Origin: Siccirubricoccus sp. G192
GTDB lineage: Bacteria; Pseudomonadota; Alphaproteobacteria; Acetobacterales; Acetobacteraceae
NCBI RefSeq assembly: GCF_019084075.1
Contig: NZ_JAHREN010000001.1
Location: 1,709,501 to 1,773,500, forward strand
Direction of reading: 5' to 3'
Length of the DNA stretch: 64,000 nt
The translations under genes and the position numbers were made by a program. The notes beneath the pieces were generated by a model. That model saw nothing but the letters and a program-made list of their open reading frames with translations, did not search any database and was not told the origin of the DNA. Positions 1 through 9,046 of this stretch are shown piece by piece; the first letter of the stretch is position 1; every line of letters starts with the position of its first letter.

Positions 1-546
1 GACCTGCCGTTTGGAGATGGCGATCCCAACCGCCCACAGCTGCGCCACCAGCCGCGGCACGGTGGTCTGCCCCTGATGGTACTGGGCGAGCACGTAGCGC
101 CGGAGTTCGGGGCCGAAATGGCCATCCACCCCGCCCGGCAAGCGCGCAACGACCAGCCGCCCCTCCGGCGTCAGCCAGCGCTCGCGCCGGTAGCACACCG
201 CCTCCGTCCGCATGATGAGGTCCTGCACCAGGAAGTCCTGGTAGCCCTGGAACCGCGAGCCGGGCGGCACCGTGGCCCGCAGCACCCGCGCCTCCACCGC
301 CACCCGCGGCACCACCTTGCCGCGGCCACGACGGTCGGGGCGCTCGCGCGGCGGCGTCGGCTCGCTCGCCTGCTCCATCCCGCTCGGCTTGATCGCGGGC
401 CGACCCTTCAGTCCCTTGAGGCGGGCGATCTCCTCGCGCTGCGCCGCCACAATCCGCTCGAGCTCCGCCACCTCGCCGAGCAGGGCGCTGACCAGCGCCT
501 TCAGCTCGGCCGGCGACAGCGTGTCAGGATCGGCAGGCGGGACCAT
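1..546 (-). CDS. IS66-like transposase, N-terminal part, cut by window edge
   Basis: 182 residues are visible from an ATG at 546, with no stop before the left edge. The N-terminus reads LSPAELKALVSALL and then a coiled-coil-like stretch (EVAELERIVAAQREEIARLK), which is the usual start of IS66-type transposases. A basic GRPAIKPSGM / RRGRGKV linker follows, then a conserved segment with FLVQDL, RRERWLTPEGR, GHFGPELRRYVLAQYHQGQ and SKRQV. This matches, from memory, a lineage of IS66-related transposases common in Methylobacterium and Acetobacteraceae. The DDE catalytic region lies outside the window, so activity cannot be judged. The flanking 600-640 sequence holds a short inverted repeat (GCCCCAC..GTGGGGC) that could be part of the element end. 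Confidence 0.7.
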   Translation of the reverse strand, partial: MVPPADPDTLSPAELKALVSALLGEVAELERIVAAQREEIARLKGLKGRPAIKPSGMEQASEPTPPRERPDRRGRGKVVPRVAVEARVLRATVPPGSRFQGYQDFLVQDLIMRTEAVCYRRERWLTPEGRLVVARLPGGVDGHFGPELRRYVLAQYHQGQTTVPRLVAQLWAVGIAISKRQV

Positions 547-733
547 GCTCCCGAGGGAATCAGACCAGCCGACACCTGGGAAGGGCAAACCGCACCCTCG
601 CAACAGGTTTTGCCCCACTTACGGTGGGGCTTCCTAGCCCATTGTTTCCGGCGCGTTTTCCGGGGCGATCGGCTTACCCTTCGCCGGGAAATGCTCTAAG
701 CCGCCGCCTATGGTGCAGGCCACGAGGATCCCC

Positions 734-2270
734 ATGCCCAATGCCCCGAAACCCGTGATGCTCGTCGTCCTCGACGGATGGGGCTGGCGCGAGGAGGTGG
801 CGGACAATGCCGTGCGCCAGGCCCGCACGCCGGTCTTCGACGCGCTCTGGGCCGCGGGGCCGCATGCCTTCCTCCGCACCTCCGGCCAGGCGGTCGGCCT
901 GCCGGAGGGGCAGATGGGGAATTCCGAGGTCGGCCACCTCAATCTCGGCGCCGGGCGGGTGGTGATGCAGGACCTGCCGCGCATCGATGCGGCGGTGGCG
1001 GATGGCTCCATCGCCCGGCTGCCGGCATTGCAGGAACTGATCGCGAAGCTGCGGGCCTCCGGCGGCACCTGCCATCTGATGGGGCTGCTCTCCCCCGGCG
1101 GCGTCCATAGCCACCAGAAGCACGCGGCGGCGCTGGCCCGCATCCTTTCGGAAGCCCGGATTCCGGTGGCGCTGCACCTCTTCACCGATGGTCGCGACAC
1201 GCCGCCGCGCGCCGCGCCCGGCTATGTCGGCACCCTGATGGCGGATATCGCCGGCCTGCAGGATGTCCGCATCGCCACCGTCACCGGCCGCTACTTCGCA
1301 ATGGACCGCGACAACCGCTGGGACCGCGTCGCCAAGGCCTATGCGGTGATGGTTTCGGCCGAGGGGGGAGCAGGCGCCGGACGCCATCGCCGCCGTCGAG
1401 GCCGCGCATGCGCGCGACATCACCGATGAATTCGTCCCCGCCACCCGCATCGGCGATTACGCGGGGATGCGGGACGGCGACGGCATCCTCTGCTTCAACT
1501 TCCGCGCCGACCGGGTGCGGGAGATCCTGGCGGCGCTGCTCGACCCGGGCTTCCAGGGCTTCCCGCGCGGCAGGACCATCCGCTTCGCGGCGGCGGCGGG
1601 GATGACGGAATATTCCACGGCGCTGAACGCCTTCCTCAGCACGCTCTTCGCGCCACAGAGCATGGTGGACATCCTCGGCAGCGTGGTGGCCGATGCCGGC
1701 CTGACGCAGTTGCGCATGGCGGAGACGGAGAAGTATCCGCATGTCACCTATTTCCTGAACGGCGGCGAGGAGCGGCCCTATCCCGGCGAGGACCGCATCA
1801 TGGTCCCATCCCCCAAGGTCGCCACCTATGACCTCCAGCCCGAGATGTCGGCGCCCGAACTGGCCGCGAAGGCGGTGGAGGCCATCAAGACGGGGAAGTA
1901 CGACCTGATCGTGCTGAATTTCGCCAATCCCGACATGGTCGGCCATACCGGCAGCCTGCCCGCCGCCATCCGCGCGGTGGAGACGGTGGATGCCGGGCTT
2001 GGCCGCATCCTGGAAGCGGTGCGCGGCCAGGGTGGCGCGCTGCTCGTCACCGCCGACCACGGCAATTGCGAAATGATGCGCGACCCGGTGACCGGTGGCC
2101 CGCATACCGCCCATACCACCAACCCGGTGCCGGTGCTGCTGGCCGGCGGGCCCCCTGGTGCCCGGTTGGCGGATGGCAGCCTGGCCGATGTCGCACCGAC
2201 CCTGCTGGCATTGCTCGGCCTGCCACAGCCGGCGGCGATGACCGGGCATTCGCTGCTGCGGGAGGGGTGA
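734..2270 (+). CDS. gpmI: 2,3-bisphosphoglycerate-independent phosphoglycerate mutase, frameshifted
   Basis: Cofactor-independent phosphoglycerate mutase of glycolysis/gluconeogenesis (3-phosphoglycerate to 2-phosphoglycerate, Mn-dependent, cytosolic). The first part shows LVVLDGWGWR, the catalytic-serine motif QMGNSEVGHLNLGAGR, LFTDGRDTPP and DNRWDR. The second part shows FNFRADR, NPDMVGHTG, TADHGNCEMM and HTTNPVPVLL. The reading frame breaks at the G6 run 1363-1368. Removing one G restores AEGEQAPDAIAAVE and gives one 511-residue protein, the normal length. I chose ATG 734 because CGAGGA precedes it; ATG 710 is in frame but has no Shine-Dalgarno site. The stop overlaps the GTG start of the next gene, so the two are co-transcribed. 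A one-base insertion error is more likely than real inactivation. Confidence 0.92.
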
Positions 2271-3511
2271 GCGCCGGGCGCCGGATCGGCGCGGGCCTCG
2301 CCCTGCTGCTGGCGCTCGGCGCGGCGCCGATCCTCGCCCAGCCGAGCCCCGGCGCCGTGCAGGATGCCCAGCGCGCCGCGCGGGCCGAGCAGGCCGCCTC
2401 CGAGGCGGCGGCCCAGGCCGCCCGCGCCGCGGCGGCCGAGGAGCACCGCCTGGCGGAGCGGCGGGTGGAGGCGGCCAGGCGGCTCCAGGCCGCGGAACAG
2501 CGCCTCTCCGATGCGGGCGACCAGTTGCGGGCCGCCGAGGCCGCCGCCGCCGCCGCCGGGGCGGCGCTGCGGGAGCGCATGGCGGCGCTCTCGCCCGCCA
2601 TTCCAGTGATGCTCCGCCTCGCTCTCTGGCCGGCGGAATCCCTGCTGGCGGTGCCCGCCCCGCCGGAGGAGGCGCTGCGTGGCTTGCTGGTCCTGCAGGG
2701 CCTCTCGCGCGGACTGGCGGCGGAGGCGGTGGCATTCCGCCGCCTGGCCGGGGAGGCCGAGCGGCGCGCCACCGAATCCACCACCCGGGCGGCCGAATTC
2801 GGCCGGGCCGAGGCCGCCGCCCGCACCGCCGCCGCCGCGCTGGAGGTTGAGTTGCAGGCGGCCCGCGAAAACCGGGCCGAGGCGGAGGATGCCGCCACCG
2901 AGGCGGCTCGCCGCGCCGCCGCCAGCGCCGCCCGCGCCAAGGACCTCGGCGGCGCCCTGGCCCGGTTGCAGCGGGAGGAGGCACGGCGGGAGGCCGAGGC
3001 GGCCCGCGCCGAGGCGGCACGGGCCCGGGCGGAAGCCCGCGCTGCGGCCGAGCGGCCTTCCCCGGAGGCCCGGCCCGAGCCGCGCACCGCCGCCGCCCGG
3101 CAGGCCGAGCCGCCGGAGCCCATGGCCCGCGGCGGCCGCGCCGTGCCGGTCGCCGGGCGGGTGGTGCGGGAATACGGCGCGGTAGGGGAGGGCGGGCCGG
3201 CCCGCGGCCTGACCTTCCAGGCCCCCGCCGGGGCCCGGGTGGTGAGCCCCTGCGGCGGCCGGGTGGTTTTCGGCGCGCCTTTCCGCAGCTACGGGCTTTT
3301 GTTGATTGTGGATTGCGGGGACGGCTACCATTTTGTCCTGGGCGGGCTGGACCGGCTGGATGCCTCGCCCGGCCAGCGAGTATTGGCCGGGGAGCCGGTC
3401 GGGCAGCTTGGCGACGGGGCGGAGCCAAGTGGCAAGGCCTCGCTCTATGTGGAGCTTCGGCGCCGCGGCAAGCCGATCGACCCGCGTGGCTGGCTCGCCG
3501 CCCGGGGCTGA
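2267..3511 (+). CDS. EnvC-like murein hydrolase activator (degenerate M23/LytM)
   Basis: 414 residues starting at a GTG that overlaps the gpmI stop. A signal peptide (GLALLLALGAAPILAQ) is followed by a long Ala/Glu/Arg-rich coiled coil to about residue 290 and a C-terminal LytM-like domain (LTFQAPAGARVVSPCGGRVVF, GYHFVLGGLD, GEPVGQLGDG, SLYVELRRRGKPIDP). The HxxxD and HxH zinc ligands of active M23 peptidases are absent: the family motif H-x-G-I-D reads RGLTFQ here, and L-H-F/Y-E reads LYVELR. As in E. coli EnvC, it probably activates a periplasmic amidase during cell separation rather than cutting peptidoglycan. The order gpmI-envC-ctpA is common in alphaproteobacteria. Confidence 0.85.
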   Translation: MSAGRRIGAGLALLLALGAAPILAQPSPGAVQDAQRAARAEQAASEAAAQAARAAAAEEHRLAERRVEAARRLQAAEQRLSDAGDQLRAAEAAAAAAGAALRERMAALSPAIPVMLRLALWPAESLLAVPAPPEEALRGLLVLQGLSRGLAAEAVAFRRLAGEAERRATESTTRAAEFGRAEAAARTAAAALEVELQAARENRAEAEDAATEAARRAAASAARAKDLGGALARLQREEARREAEAARAEAARARAEARAAAERPSPEARPEPRTAAARQAEPPEPMARGGRAVPVAGRVVREYGAVGEGGPARGLTFQAPAGARVVSPCGGRVVFGAPFRSYGLLLIVDCGDGYHFVLGGLDRLDASPGQRVLAGEPVGQLGDGAEPSGKASLYVELRRRGKPIDPRGWLAARG

Positions 3512-3649
3512 CGGCCCGGCTTTGATACCGGGGCCGGTTCGGATGGGGTGCGCTTAACTCGCCCTTCGGGCCGGCTGGACTATAGGATGCGGGGCTATTG
3601 GCAGGGCGCGGCCAGGATGGCGGCGCCGCAAAGGGATCAAGGTGGTTAT

Positions 3650-5044
3650 ATGAAGCGCAGGGGTCGGACGGCAGGTGCGGTGGCGGCGGCATTCGTCGCC
3701 GGGGTCGTTATCGGACCGGTGGTCGCCATTCCCGTCGTGCAGGCCGTTGCGCAGGAAGGCGGAAGGGCGGAGACCTATCGCCTGCTCAACCTGTTCGGCG
3801 ATGTCTTCGAAAGGGTCCGCGCCGAATATGTCGAGCCGATCCAGGACCGCGACGCGATCGAGAACGCGATCAACGGCATGCTGACCGGGCTCGACCCGCA
3901 CAGTTCCTACCTGAACCAGCGCAGCTACCGCGACATGCAGGTGCAGACGCGGGGCGAATTCGGCGGCCTCGGCATCGAGGTGACGCAGGAAGGCGGCTAC
4001 ATCAAGGTCATCTCGCCGATCGACGAGACGCCGGCGGCCCGCGCCGGGGTCAAGGCCGGCGACCTCATCACGCATCTCAACGGCCATTCCGTGCAGGGCC
4101 TCTCGCTCCAGGAAGCGGTGGAGCAGATGCGCGGCGAGCGCGGCACCTCCATCAAGATCACCATCCGCCGCGAGGGCGCCGACCGGCCGATCGAGCTCTC
4201 CCTGACGCGGGAGGTGATCCGGCCGCAGGTAGTGCGCTTCCGCATGGAGGGCGGCGATATCGGCTATATCCGCCTCACCTCCTTCAACGAGCAGACCGAT
4301 GCCGGGCTGCGCCGCGCGATGCAGTCGCTGCGCAGCCAGGCCGGCGCCAACCTGAAGGGGCTGGTGCTGGATCTCCGCAACAATCCCGGCGGGCTGCTCG
4401 ACCAGGCCGTGCAGGTGACCGACGACTTCCTAGACCACGGCGAGATCGTCTCCACCCGCGCTCGCCGGCCCGAGGATGCGCAGCGCTGGAACGCCAAGCC
4501 GGGCGATATCGCCCAGGGCCTGCCGGTGGTGGTGCTGATCAATGGCGGCAGCGCCAGCGCCAGCGAGATCGTGGCGGGCGCGCTGCAGGACCACCGCCGG
4601 GCCATCGTGCTGGGCGTGAAATCCTTCGGCAAGGGCAGCGTGCAGACCGTCATGCCCATCCCCGGCAATGGCGCCATCCGCCTCACCACGGCGCGCTACT
4701 ACACGCCCTCCGGCCGCTCCATCCAGGCCACCGGGATCGAGCCGGATATCGAGGTGCTGGCGCAGCGCCAGGAGGCCACCGCCACCATCCCGCGGGAGCG
4801 GGAGGCGGATCTGCGCCGCGCCCTGCGGAATGAGAGCGGCGTGCAGCAGCCGGCCGGCGCCGCCATCCCGCCGCTGCAATTGCCGCCCGGCATCGTTGAG
4901 CGCGTGACGCGGCTGCCGGCTGAGGGCGCCCCTGCCTTCGATGCGACCAAGCCGGAAACCGACTTCCAGCTGCAGCAGGCGACCCAGTTGCTGCGGAACC
5001 TGGCCGCGGCGAATACCCCGGCGCGCCGCGCCGCCGCGCGCTGA
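3650..5044 (+). CDS. ctpA: C-terminal processing peptidase (S41 family)
   Basis: 464-residue periplasmic serine protease that trims or degrades exported proteins from the C-terminus. The N-terminus (MKRRGRTAGAVAAAFVAGVVIG...) is a signal anchor. A PDZ domain spans about residues 100-180 (GEFGGLGIEV, GVKAGDLITHLNG). The S41 catalytic domain follows with LVLDLRNNPGGLL, the serine motif GGSASASEI (S303 by alignment) and FGKGSVQ (lysine 328). I chose ATG 3650; the frame is open further upstream but without a signal sequence. It follows the EnvC-like gene after 138 bp, and the two probably act together in envelope remodelling. Confidence 0.92.
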   Translation: MKRRGRTAGAVAAAFVAGVVIGPVVAIPVVQAVAQEGGRAETYRLLNLFGDVFERVRAEYVEPIQDRDAIENAINGMLTGLDPHSSYLNQRSYRDMQVQTRGEFGGLGIEVTQEGGYIKVISPIDETPAARAGVKAGDLITHLNGHSVQGLSLQEAVEQMRGERGTSIKITIRREGADRPIELSLTREVIRPQVVRFRMEGGDIGYIRLTSFNEQTDAGLRRAMQSLRSQAGANLKGLVLDLRNNPGGLLDQAVQVTDDFLDHGEIVSTRARRPEDAQRWNAKPGDIAQGLPVVVLINGGSASASEIVAGALQDHRRAIVLGVKSFGKGSVQTVMPIPGNGAIRLTTARYYTPSGRSIQATGIEPDIEVLAQRQEATATIPREREADLRRALRNESGVQQPAGAAIPPLQLPPGIVERVTRLPAEGAPAFDATKPETDFQLQQATQLLRNLAAANTPARRAAAR

Positions 5045-5067
5045 GGGCCGCCGACACCGCGCCGGTC

Positions 5068-6327
5068 ATGCGGGAGGAGGGCGCCGAAGCGGGCCCGCCT
5101 TTCCGCTGGCGGCTTCCTGTCGTTTCGGGCTGGGCAGGGCTGCTGCTGTTCTGGGCGGTGCTGCTGGCGTTGCTTGGCGGCGGCGCCGGGCTGCTGGCCT
5201 GGCTGGGTCCGCCGGAGGCGCCGGTCGCGGCCACTGCGCCGGCCCTCGGGCCAGCCGTCGTGGAAGCGGCGCCAGCCCAGGTGGCGGCCAGCCTCACGGC
5301 CCCCGAACCGGCCGCTGCCCCAGCCCTTCCCCTGGCGGCTTCGTCCGCCAAGCCCGCCGCGCCACCGGCGGCACCGGCGCCTCCGCCGCTGCTCGATGCC
5401 GCCCTCCGCGTCCCGGCCCCCGCCCAGTCCGGCCGGCCCATCCCCGCCGCCGATCCGGCCCTGCTGGAGCCGGGGCCGCATGGACCGCTGCCGCGCATCG
5501 GGCCGGAGGGCCGCACCGCCATCCGCACCTATGGCCGCCCCTTCGACCGGCAGGACCCGCGGCCGAGGCTGGGGCTGATCGTCGGCGGGCTCGGCATGAA
5601 CGCGGCGCTGACCGAGGAGGCGGTGCGCCGCCTGCCCGGCGGCGTGACGCTCGGCTTCAGCCCCTATTCCCCGCATGTCGCCCTGCTGCTGGACCAGGCG
5701 CGGGCCAAGGGGATGGAGATCCTGGTCGGCCTGCCGCTGGAGCCGCCAGGCCACCCGAACCTCAACAATGCTGGCGACCGCGCCCTGCTGACCGGCCTGC
5801 CGGCGGCCGAGAACGCGGACCGGCTGGACTGGGTGCTGTCCCGCTTCACTGGCTATGTCGGCGCCATCGGCGCGCTCGGGCCGATGCGGGGCGAGCGCTT
5901 CGCGGCGCTGCCGGAGAGCATCGGCGCGGTGCAGGAGGCGCTGTACCGGCGCGGGTTGCTCTATGTGGACCCGCGCCCGGCGGAGGGCCGGGCCGCAGCG
6001 GTGCGCGGAGCGGAGCGCGCCTGGGGCCGCGCCGTGGACATCGTGGTGGATGAGCCGGCGACCCGCAGCGAGATCGAGCGGAAGCTGGCGGCGCTGGAAC
6101 GCCTGGCGCGGGAGCGCGGGACGGCCGGCGCGCTCGGCTATGCCGGGGAGGCCTCGCCGGTGCTGGTGGACCGTATCGCCGCCTGGGCCGGCGGGGTGGA
6201 AGGGCGCGGCCTGGTGCTGGCGCCGGTTTCCGCCATGATCCGGCGCCCCGAGGCCGCTGTCGGGACCACCGCCGGGGCCGGCACCGAGGCCGCGGCGCAG
6301 CCTGCCCGCTCCACCCGCACCCCCTGA
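5068..6327 (+). CDS. Divergent polysaccharide deacetylase family protein (YibQ/DUF610-like)
   Basis: 419 residues. A membrane anchor near residues 15-45 (GWAGLLLFWAVLLALLGGGA) is followed by a long Ala/Pro-rich linker to about residue 150 and a C-terminal NodB-like fold. Recognisable segments are PRLGLIVGGLGMN, VTLGFSPYSPH, MEILVGLPLEPP, LNNAGDRALLTGL, YVGAIGALG and RGLLYVDPRP. Where active members carry a DD metal-binding pair at the first strand, this protein has VGG, so deacetylase activity is doubtful. It sits 23 bp after ctpA and just before rppH, a gene order seen in other alphaproteobacteria, which points to an envelope role. The substrate is unknown. Confidence 0.8.
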   Translation: MREEGAEAGPPFRWRLPVVSGWAGLLLFWAVLLALLGGGAGLLAWLGPPEAPVAATAPALGPAVVEAAPAQVAASLTAPEPAAAPALPLAASSAKPAAPPAAPAPPPLLDAALRVPAPAQSGRPIPAADPALLEPGPHGPLPRIGPEGRTAIRTYGRPFDRQDPRPRLGLIVGGLGMNAALTEEAVRRLPGGVTLGFSPYSPHVALLLDQARAKGMEILVGLPLEPPGHPNLNNAGDRALLTGLPAAENADRLDWVLSRFTGYVGAIGALGPMRGERFAALPESIGAVQEALYRRGLLYVDPRPAEGRAAAVRGAERAWGRAVDIVVDEPATRSEIERKLAALERLARERGTAGALGYAGEASPVLVDRIAAWAGGVEGRGLVLAPVSAMIRRPEAAVGTTAGAGTEAAAQPARSTRTP

Positions 6328-6337
6328 AGGCGCATCC

Positions 6338-6827
6338 ATGGACCTGCCCTATCGCGACAATGTCGGCGCGGTGCTGTTCAACCGCGCCGGCCTGGTGCTG
6401 GTGGCCCGCCGGGCCGACCTGCCGAATGCCGAGGGTGCGGCCGGCGGCTGGCAATTGCCGCAGGGCGGGCTGGACCCGGGCGAGGATCCCCGGCTCGCGC
6501 TGTTCCGCGAGTTGGAGGAGGAGATCGGCACCGCCCGGGCCGAGATCCTGGCCGAACACCCGGAATGGCTCCGCTACGACCTGCCGCCGGGGCTGATCGG
6601 CCGGGCGCTGGGCGGGCGCTATCGCGGCCAGCGGCAGCGCTGGTTCGCGCTGCGCTTCACCGGCGAGGATGCCGATATCCGCCTCGACCTCGACCCGCAT
6701 CCGGGAATTCGAAGCCTGGCGCTGGGCGGCGCTGGCCGAGTTGCCGGGGCTGGCGGTGGATTTCAAGCGGCCGATCTACGAGGTGCTGGCCCGCGATTTC
6801 GCCCGCTTCACGGCGCCGGCCGGATAG
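6338..6827 (+). CDS. rppH: RNA pyrophosphohydrolase (Nudix), frameshifted
   Basis: Nudix hydrolase that converts 5'-triphosphate mRNA ends to monophosphate and so starts decay. The N-terminus YRDNVGAVLFNRAG is typical of RppH. The Nudix box is complete: G-x5-E-x7-REx2EExG, read as [29 protein letters not shown] and GQRQRWFALRF follow. The frame breaks at 6703-6705. Removing one G from CCGGGAATTC gives HPEFEAWRWAALAELP...VDFKRPIYEVLARDF and a stop at 6825-6827, a normal 162-residue protein. As written, the frame runs on in nonsense sequence to 6964. The gene lies 10 bp after the deacetylase-like gene and a strong hairpin follows. Confidence 0.88.
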
Positions 6828-6845
6828 GGGAAGCAAGGACGCGGT

Positions 6846-6872
6846 CGCTGCCGGGGCGGCACCCCGGCAGCG
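6846..6872. terminator. Bidirectional hairpin terminator
   Basis: Perfect 11-bp inverted repeat (CGCTGCCGGGG, 6846-6856, paired with 6862-6872) around a 5-base loop. It lies between the convergent ends of rppH and the repeat protein. There is no T-run on either side, so termination is inferred from position and stem strength. Confidence 0.6.
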
Positions 6873-6898
6873 GATGGGCCTTCAACCCGGGGCCGCGG

Positions 6899-8716
6899 TC
6901 AGAAGATCGAAATCTCGCTCTCCGCCGCGGCGTGCAGGCCACCGTGCAGCATTGCCATTGTTGATGGAGAGCCAGAATCCTGCCCCGGATGGGCTGCCCA
7001 GTCCGTGGCCGCCTCGGCATGCAGCGCGGCGCTGACACTGTCGGCGGCATCGGCCTCCCGGATCGGGACGAAATCGAGGCCATCGCCGTGGCCCCGACCA
7101 TGGTTGCCCTGGTCCAGCGCGATCTCGATGGCGGCGACTTCCACCTGTTTCGTCTGGCCGGGCGGATCGCCGTGGTCCTGGCTGTTGCCGGGTCCGTTGA
7201 CGGCGACTTCCACCTGTTTTGCTTGGCCGGGCGGGTCGCCATGGTCCTGGCTGTTGCCGGGTCCGTTGACGGCGACTTCCACCAGCTTCGTCTGGCCGGG
7301 CGGATCGCCGTGGTCCTGGCTGTTGCCGGGTCCGTTGACGGCGACTTCCACCTGTTTCGCCTGGCTTGGCGGATCGCCGTGGTCCTGGCTTTGGCCGGGT
7401 CTGGTGACGGCGACCTCCACCTGTTTCGCCTGACCGGGCGGATCGCCGTGGTCCTGGCTTTGGCCGGGTCTGGTGACGGCGACCTCCACCTGTTTCGCCT
7501 GGCCTGGCGGGTCGCCGTGGTCCTGGCTTTGGCCGGGCCCGTTGACGGCGATTTCCACCTGTTTCGTCTGGCCGGGCGGAACGCCGTGGTCCTGGCTTTG
7601 CCCGGGCCCGTTGACGGCGACCTCCACCAGCTTCGCTTGGCCTGGCGGATCGCCGTGGTTCTGGCTTTGCCCGGGCCCGTTGACAGCGACTTCCACCTGT
7701 TTCGCCTGACCGGGCGGATCGCCGTGGTCCTGGCTGTTGCCGGGTCCGTTGACGGCGACTTCCACCTGTTTCGTCTGGCCTGGCGGATCGCCGTGGTCCT
7801 CGCTTTGGCCCGGTCCGTTGGCGGCGGCGATCGCTTCCAGCTTCCCCTGGTCCGGGGTTGTGCTCCCCATCCGGTCCTGATTCTGATCAGACCTGGGTTC
7901 GAGGCTGGCGAGCTTTTCCGTCGGGGTCTGGTTCCCGTCGTCCTCCCCCTGGTTCTGGCCCCGGCCAGAATCGGCAGCGGCGAGGTTGCCTGGCCCTGGT
8001 CCCGCCTGGTTCGCCTCGGCTGCGTTCGAAGCCCGGCTGGCAGGCGGTGCCGTGGTAGGGATGGCCTCGGCTTCGGCGGAGGCGGCATCGGCAGGCAGGT
8101 GCCTGACCGGGATGAAGAGCTCGGCCTCGCCCGGCGCTGGTTCGGCCCTGTGGATCGTCGTCGCCTCGGCAGCCTGGCCGCTGCGGGAATCCGCGCTCGC
8201 CATGACCTGGCTCGGCGAGAGTTGCTCGCGCTCATCCACGGCGCGGACGAAGGCTGTGGGGATGATCGTGGTGCCCGGCATGAACTTCCGGATTTCCGGA
8301 ACACTGTCGCCGGTATCCGGGATCGGGTCGTCCAGGCCGGTTGCCGCGGCGGCATGCGCCTGCCCGGGGTCGGCCGGCGTCTCGGCCCGGGCGGGCCGGA
8401 TGCCATGGTCCTGCCCGCCAGGCAGCGGATCCTCCGCCACATCGCCATAGGGCCGGTGATAGCCGAGCAGCGTCGCCAGGGCGGCCGCATAGATGCCGGC
8501 CGCGGCCTTCTCGGTATTGGTCACGACACCGCGCAACCGCTGCCGGGCCAGCGCGCGGGTCCAGCGCGCATGGCTTTCGGCCTCCTCCGCCGGGCTGATG
8601 GTGGCACGGATGGGCGCCGATGGCGCGGCGTGCGCCCTCTCCTCAAAGAAGGGCGCATCGGCCCCCGCGCTTGCTTTTTTCCAAAAACCGAACCGGCCCA
8701 GGCGGCTGGATGCCAT
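6899..8716 (-). CDS. Unrecognised protein with ten 23-residue tandem repeats
   Basis: 605 residues; I do not recognise the family. I chose ATG 8716 because GGAAGGA lies just upstream; an in-frame ATG at 8749 has no such site. The N-terminus (MASSRLGRFGFWKK) is basic with no signal peptide. Residues up to about 300 are low-complexity Ala/Pro/Gln/Glu sequence. Ten contiguous units of exactly 23 residues follow, consensus NGPGQSQDHGDPPGQAKQVE plus VAV, differing mainly at N/TR, Q/N, A/T and Q/L positions. The tail is acidic (IREADAADSV) and ends AESEISIF. A C-terminal type I secretion signal is possible but unproven. The near-identical unit length and sequence imply recent expansion or gene conversion. 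The gene stands alone between rppH and a divergent permease. Confidence 0.7.
   Translation of the reverse strand: MASSRLGRFGFWKKASAGADAPFFEERAHAAPSAPIRATISPAEEAESHARWTRALARQRLRGVVTNTEKAAAGIYAAALATLLGYHRPYGDVAEDPLPGGQDHGIRPARAETPADPGQAHAAAATGLDDPIPDTGDSVPEIRKFMPGTTIIPTAFVRAVDEREQLSPSQVMASADSRSGQAAEATTIHRAEPAPGEAELFIPVRHLPADAASAEAEAIPTTAPPASRASNAAEANQAGPGPGNLAAADSGRGQNQGEDDGNQTPTEKLASLEPRSDQNQDRMGSTTPDQGKLEAIAAANGPGQSEDHGDPPGQTKQVEVAVNGPGNSQDHGDPPGQAKQVEVAVNGPGQSQNHGDPPGQAKLVEVAVNGPGQSQDHGVPPGQTKQVEIAVNGPGQSQDHGDPPGQAKQVEVAVTRPGQSQDHGDPPGQAKQVEVAVTRPGQSQDHGDPPSQAKQVEVAVNGPGNSQDHGDPPGQTKLVEVAVNGPGNSQDHGDPPGQAKQVEVAVNGPGNSQDHGDPPGQTKQVEVAAIEIALDQGNHGRGHGDGLDFVPIREADAADSVSAALHAEAATDWAAHPGQDSGSPSTMAMLHGGLHAAAESEISIF
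7130..7819 (-). repeat. Ten tandem 69-bp coding repeats
   Basis: Exactly ten contiguous 69-bp units (690 bp) encode the 23-residue repeat of the gene at 6899-8716. Units differ by only a few bases and keep the frame. The array has no spacers, so it is not a CRISPR. Copy number is likely to vary between strains. Confidence 0.93.
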
Positions 8717-9046
8717 GGCGCGTCCTTCCCTTCCAATTGCCGGCCCCACCCACAGGCAAGGCCGGATGTCACCAGGTCCTGGCCGCCGGGGGCGAGCAGG
8801 CAGCCGGACCCGCGCCGGGCCCTGCCTGCCTACGCCTCGCGGCGGCTCGGGCCATAACGAAGCGGCGCGGGAATAGTATACGACGCCTTGACCCGGTCTC
8901 CGGCGTCAGCGCGAAAATGGCGACCCGATCGCGGGTTGGTGATGGAGCCTCCGCCGGCCCGTGGAGCCTCGCCTTTGCATCTGCGGCTGTTGCTCCGCCC
9001 TGCCCTGGCACCGCATTCTCTCCGTCCTGGGGAGGGGGAGTCGCGG
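8717..9046. other. 330-bp divergent intergenic region
   Basis: Lies between the starts of the repeat protein (minus) and the permease (plus). On the minus strand a TATACT (8875-8880) could be a -10 box about 160 bp upstream of the repeat gene, but no good -35 is paired with it. On the plus strand a TTGACC at 8888-8893 is a possible -35. No riboswitch fold or RNA gene was recognised. Confidence 0.4.

Noticed and set aside
1281..3692. An 803-codon minus-strand open frame over gpmI and the EnvC-like gene
   Set aside because: Its product is mostly Pro/Arg/Gly low-complexity sequence, and the opposite strand holds recognised genes.
7130..7819. Regular repeats that could suggest a CRISPR array
   Set aside because: Units are contiguous without spacers, are 69 bp long and code in frame for a protein. 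No cas genes are present.
6989..8857. A 622-codon plus-strand open frame opposite the repeat protein
   Set aside because: It is the antisense of the repeat gene, kept open by high GC and the 69-bp period. It has no good start site and no recognisable motif.
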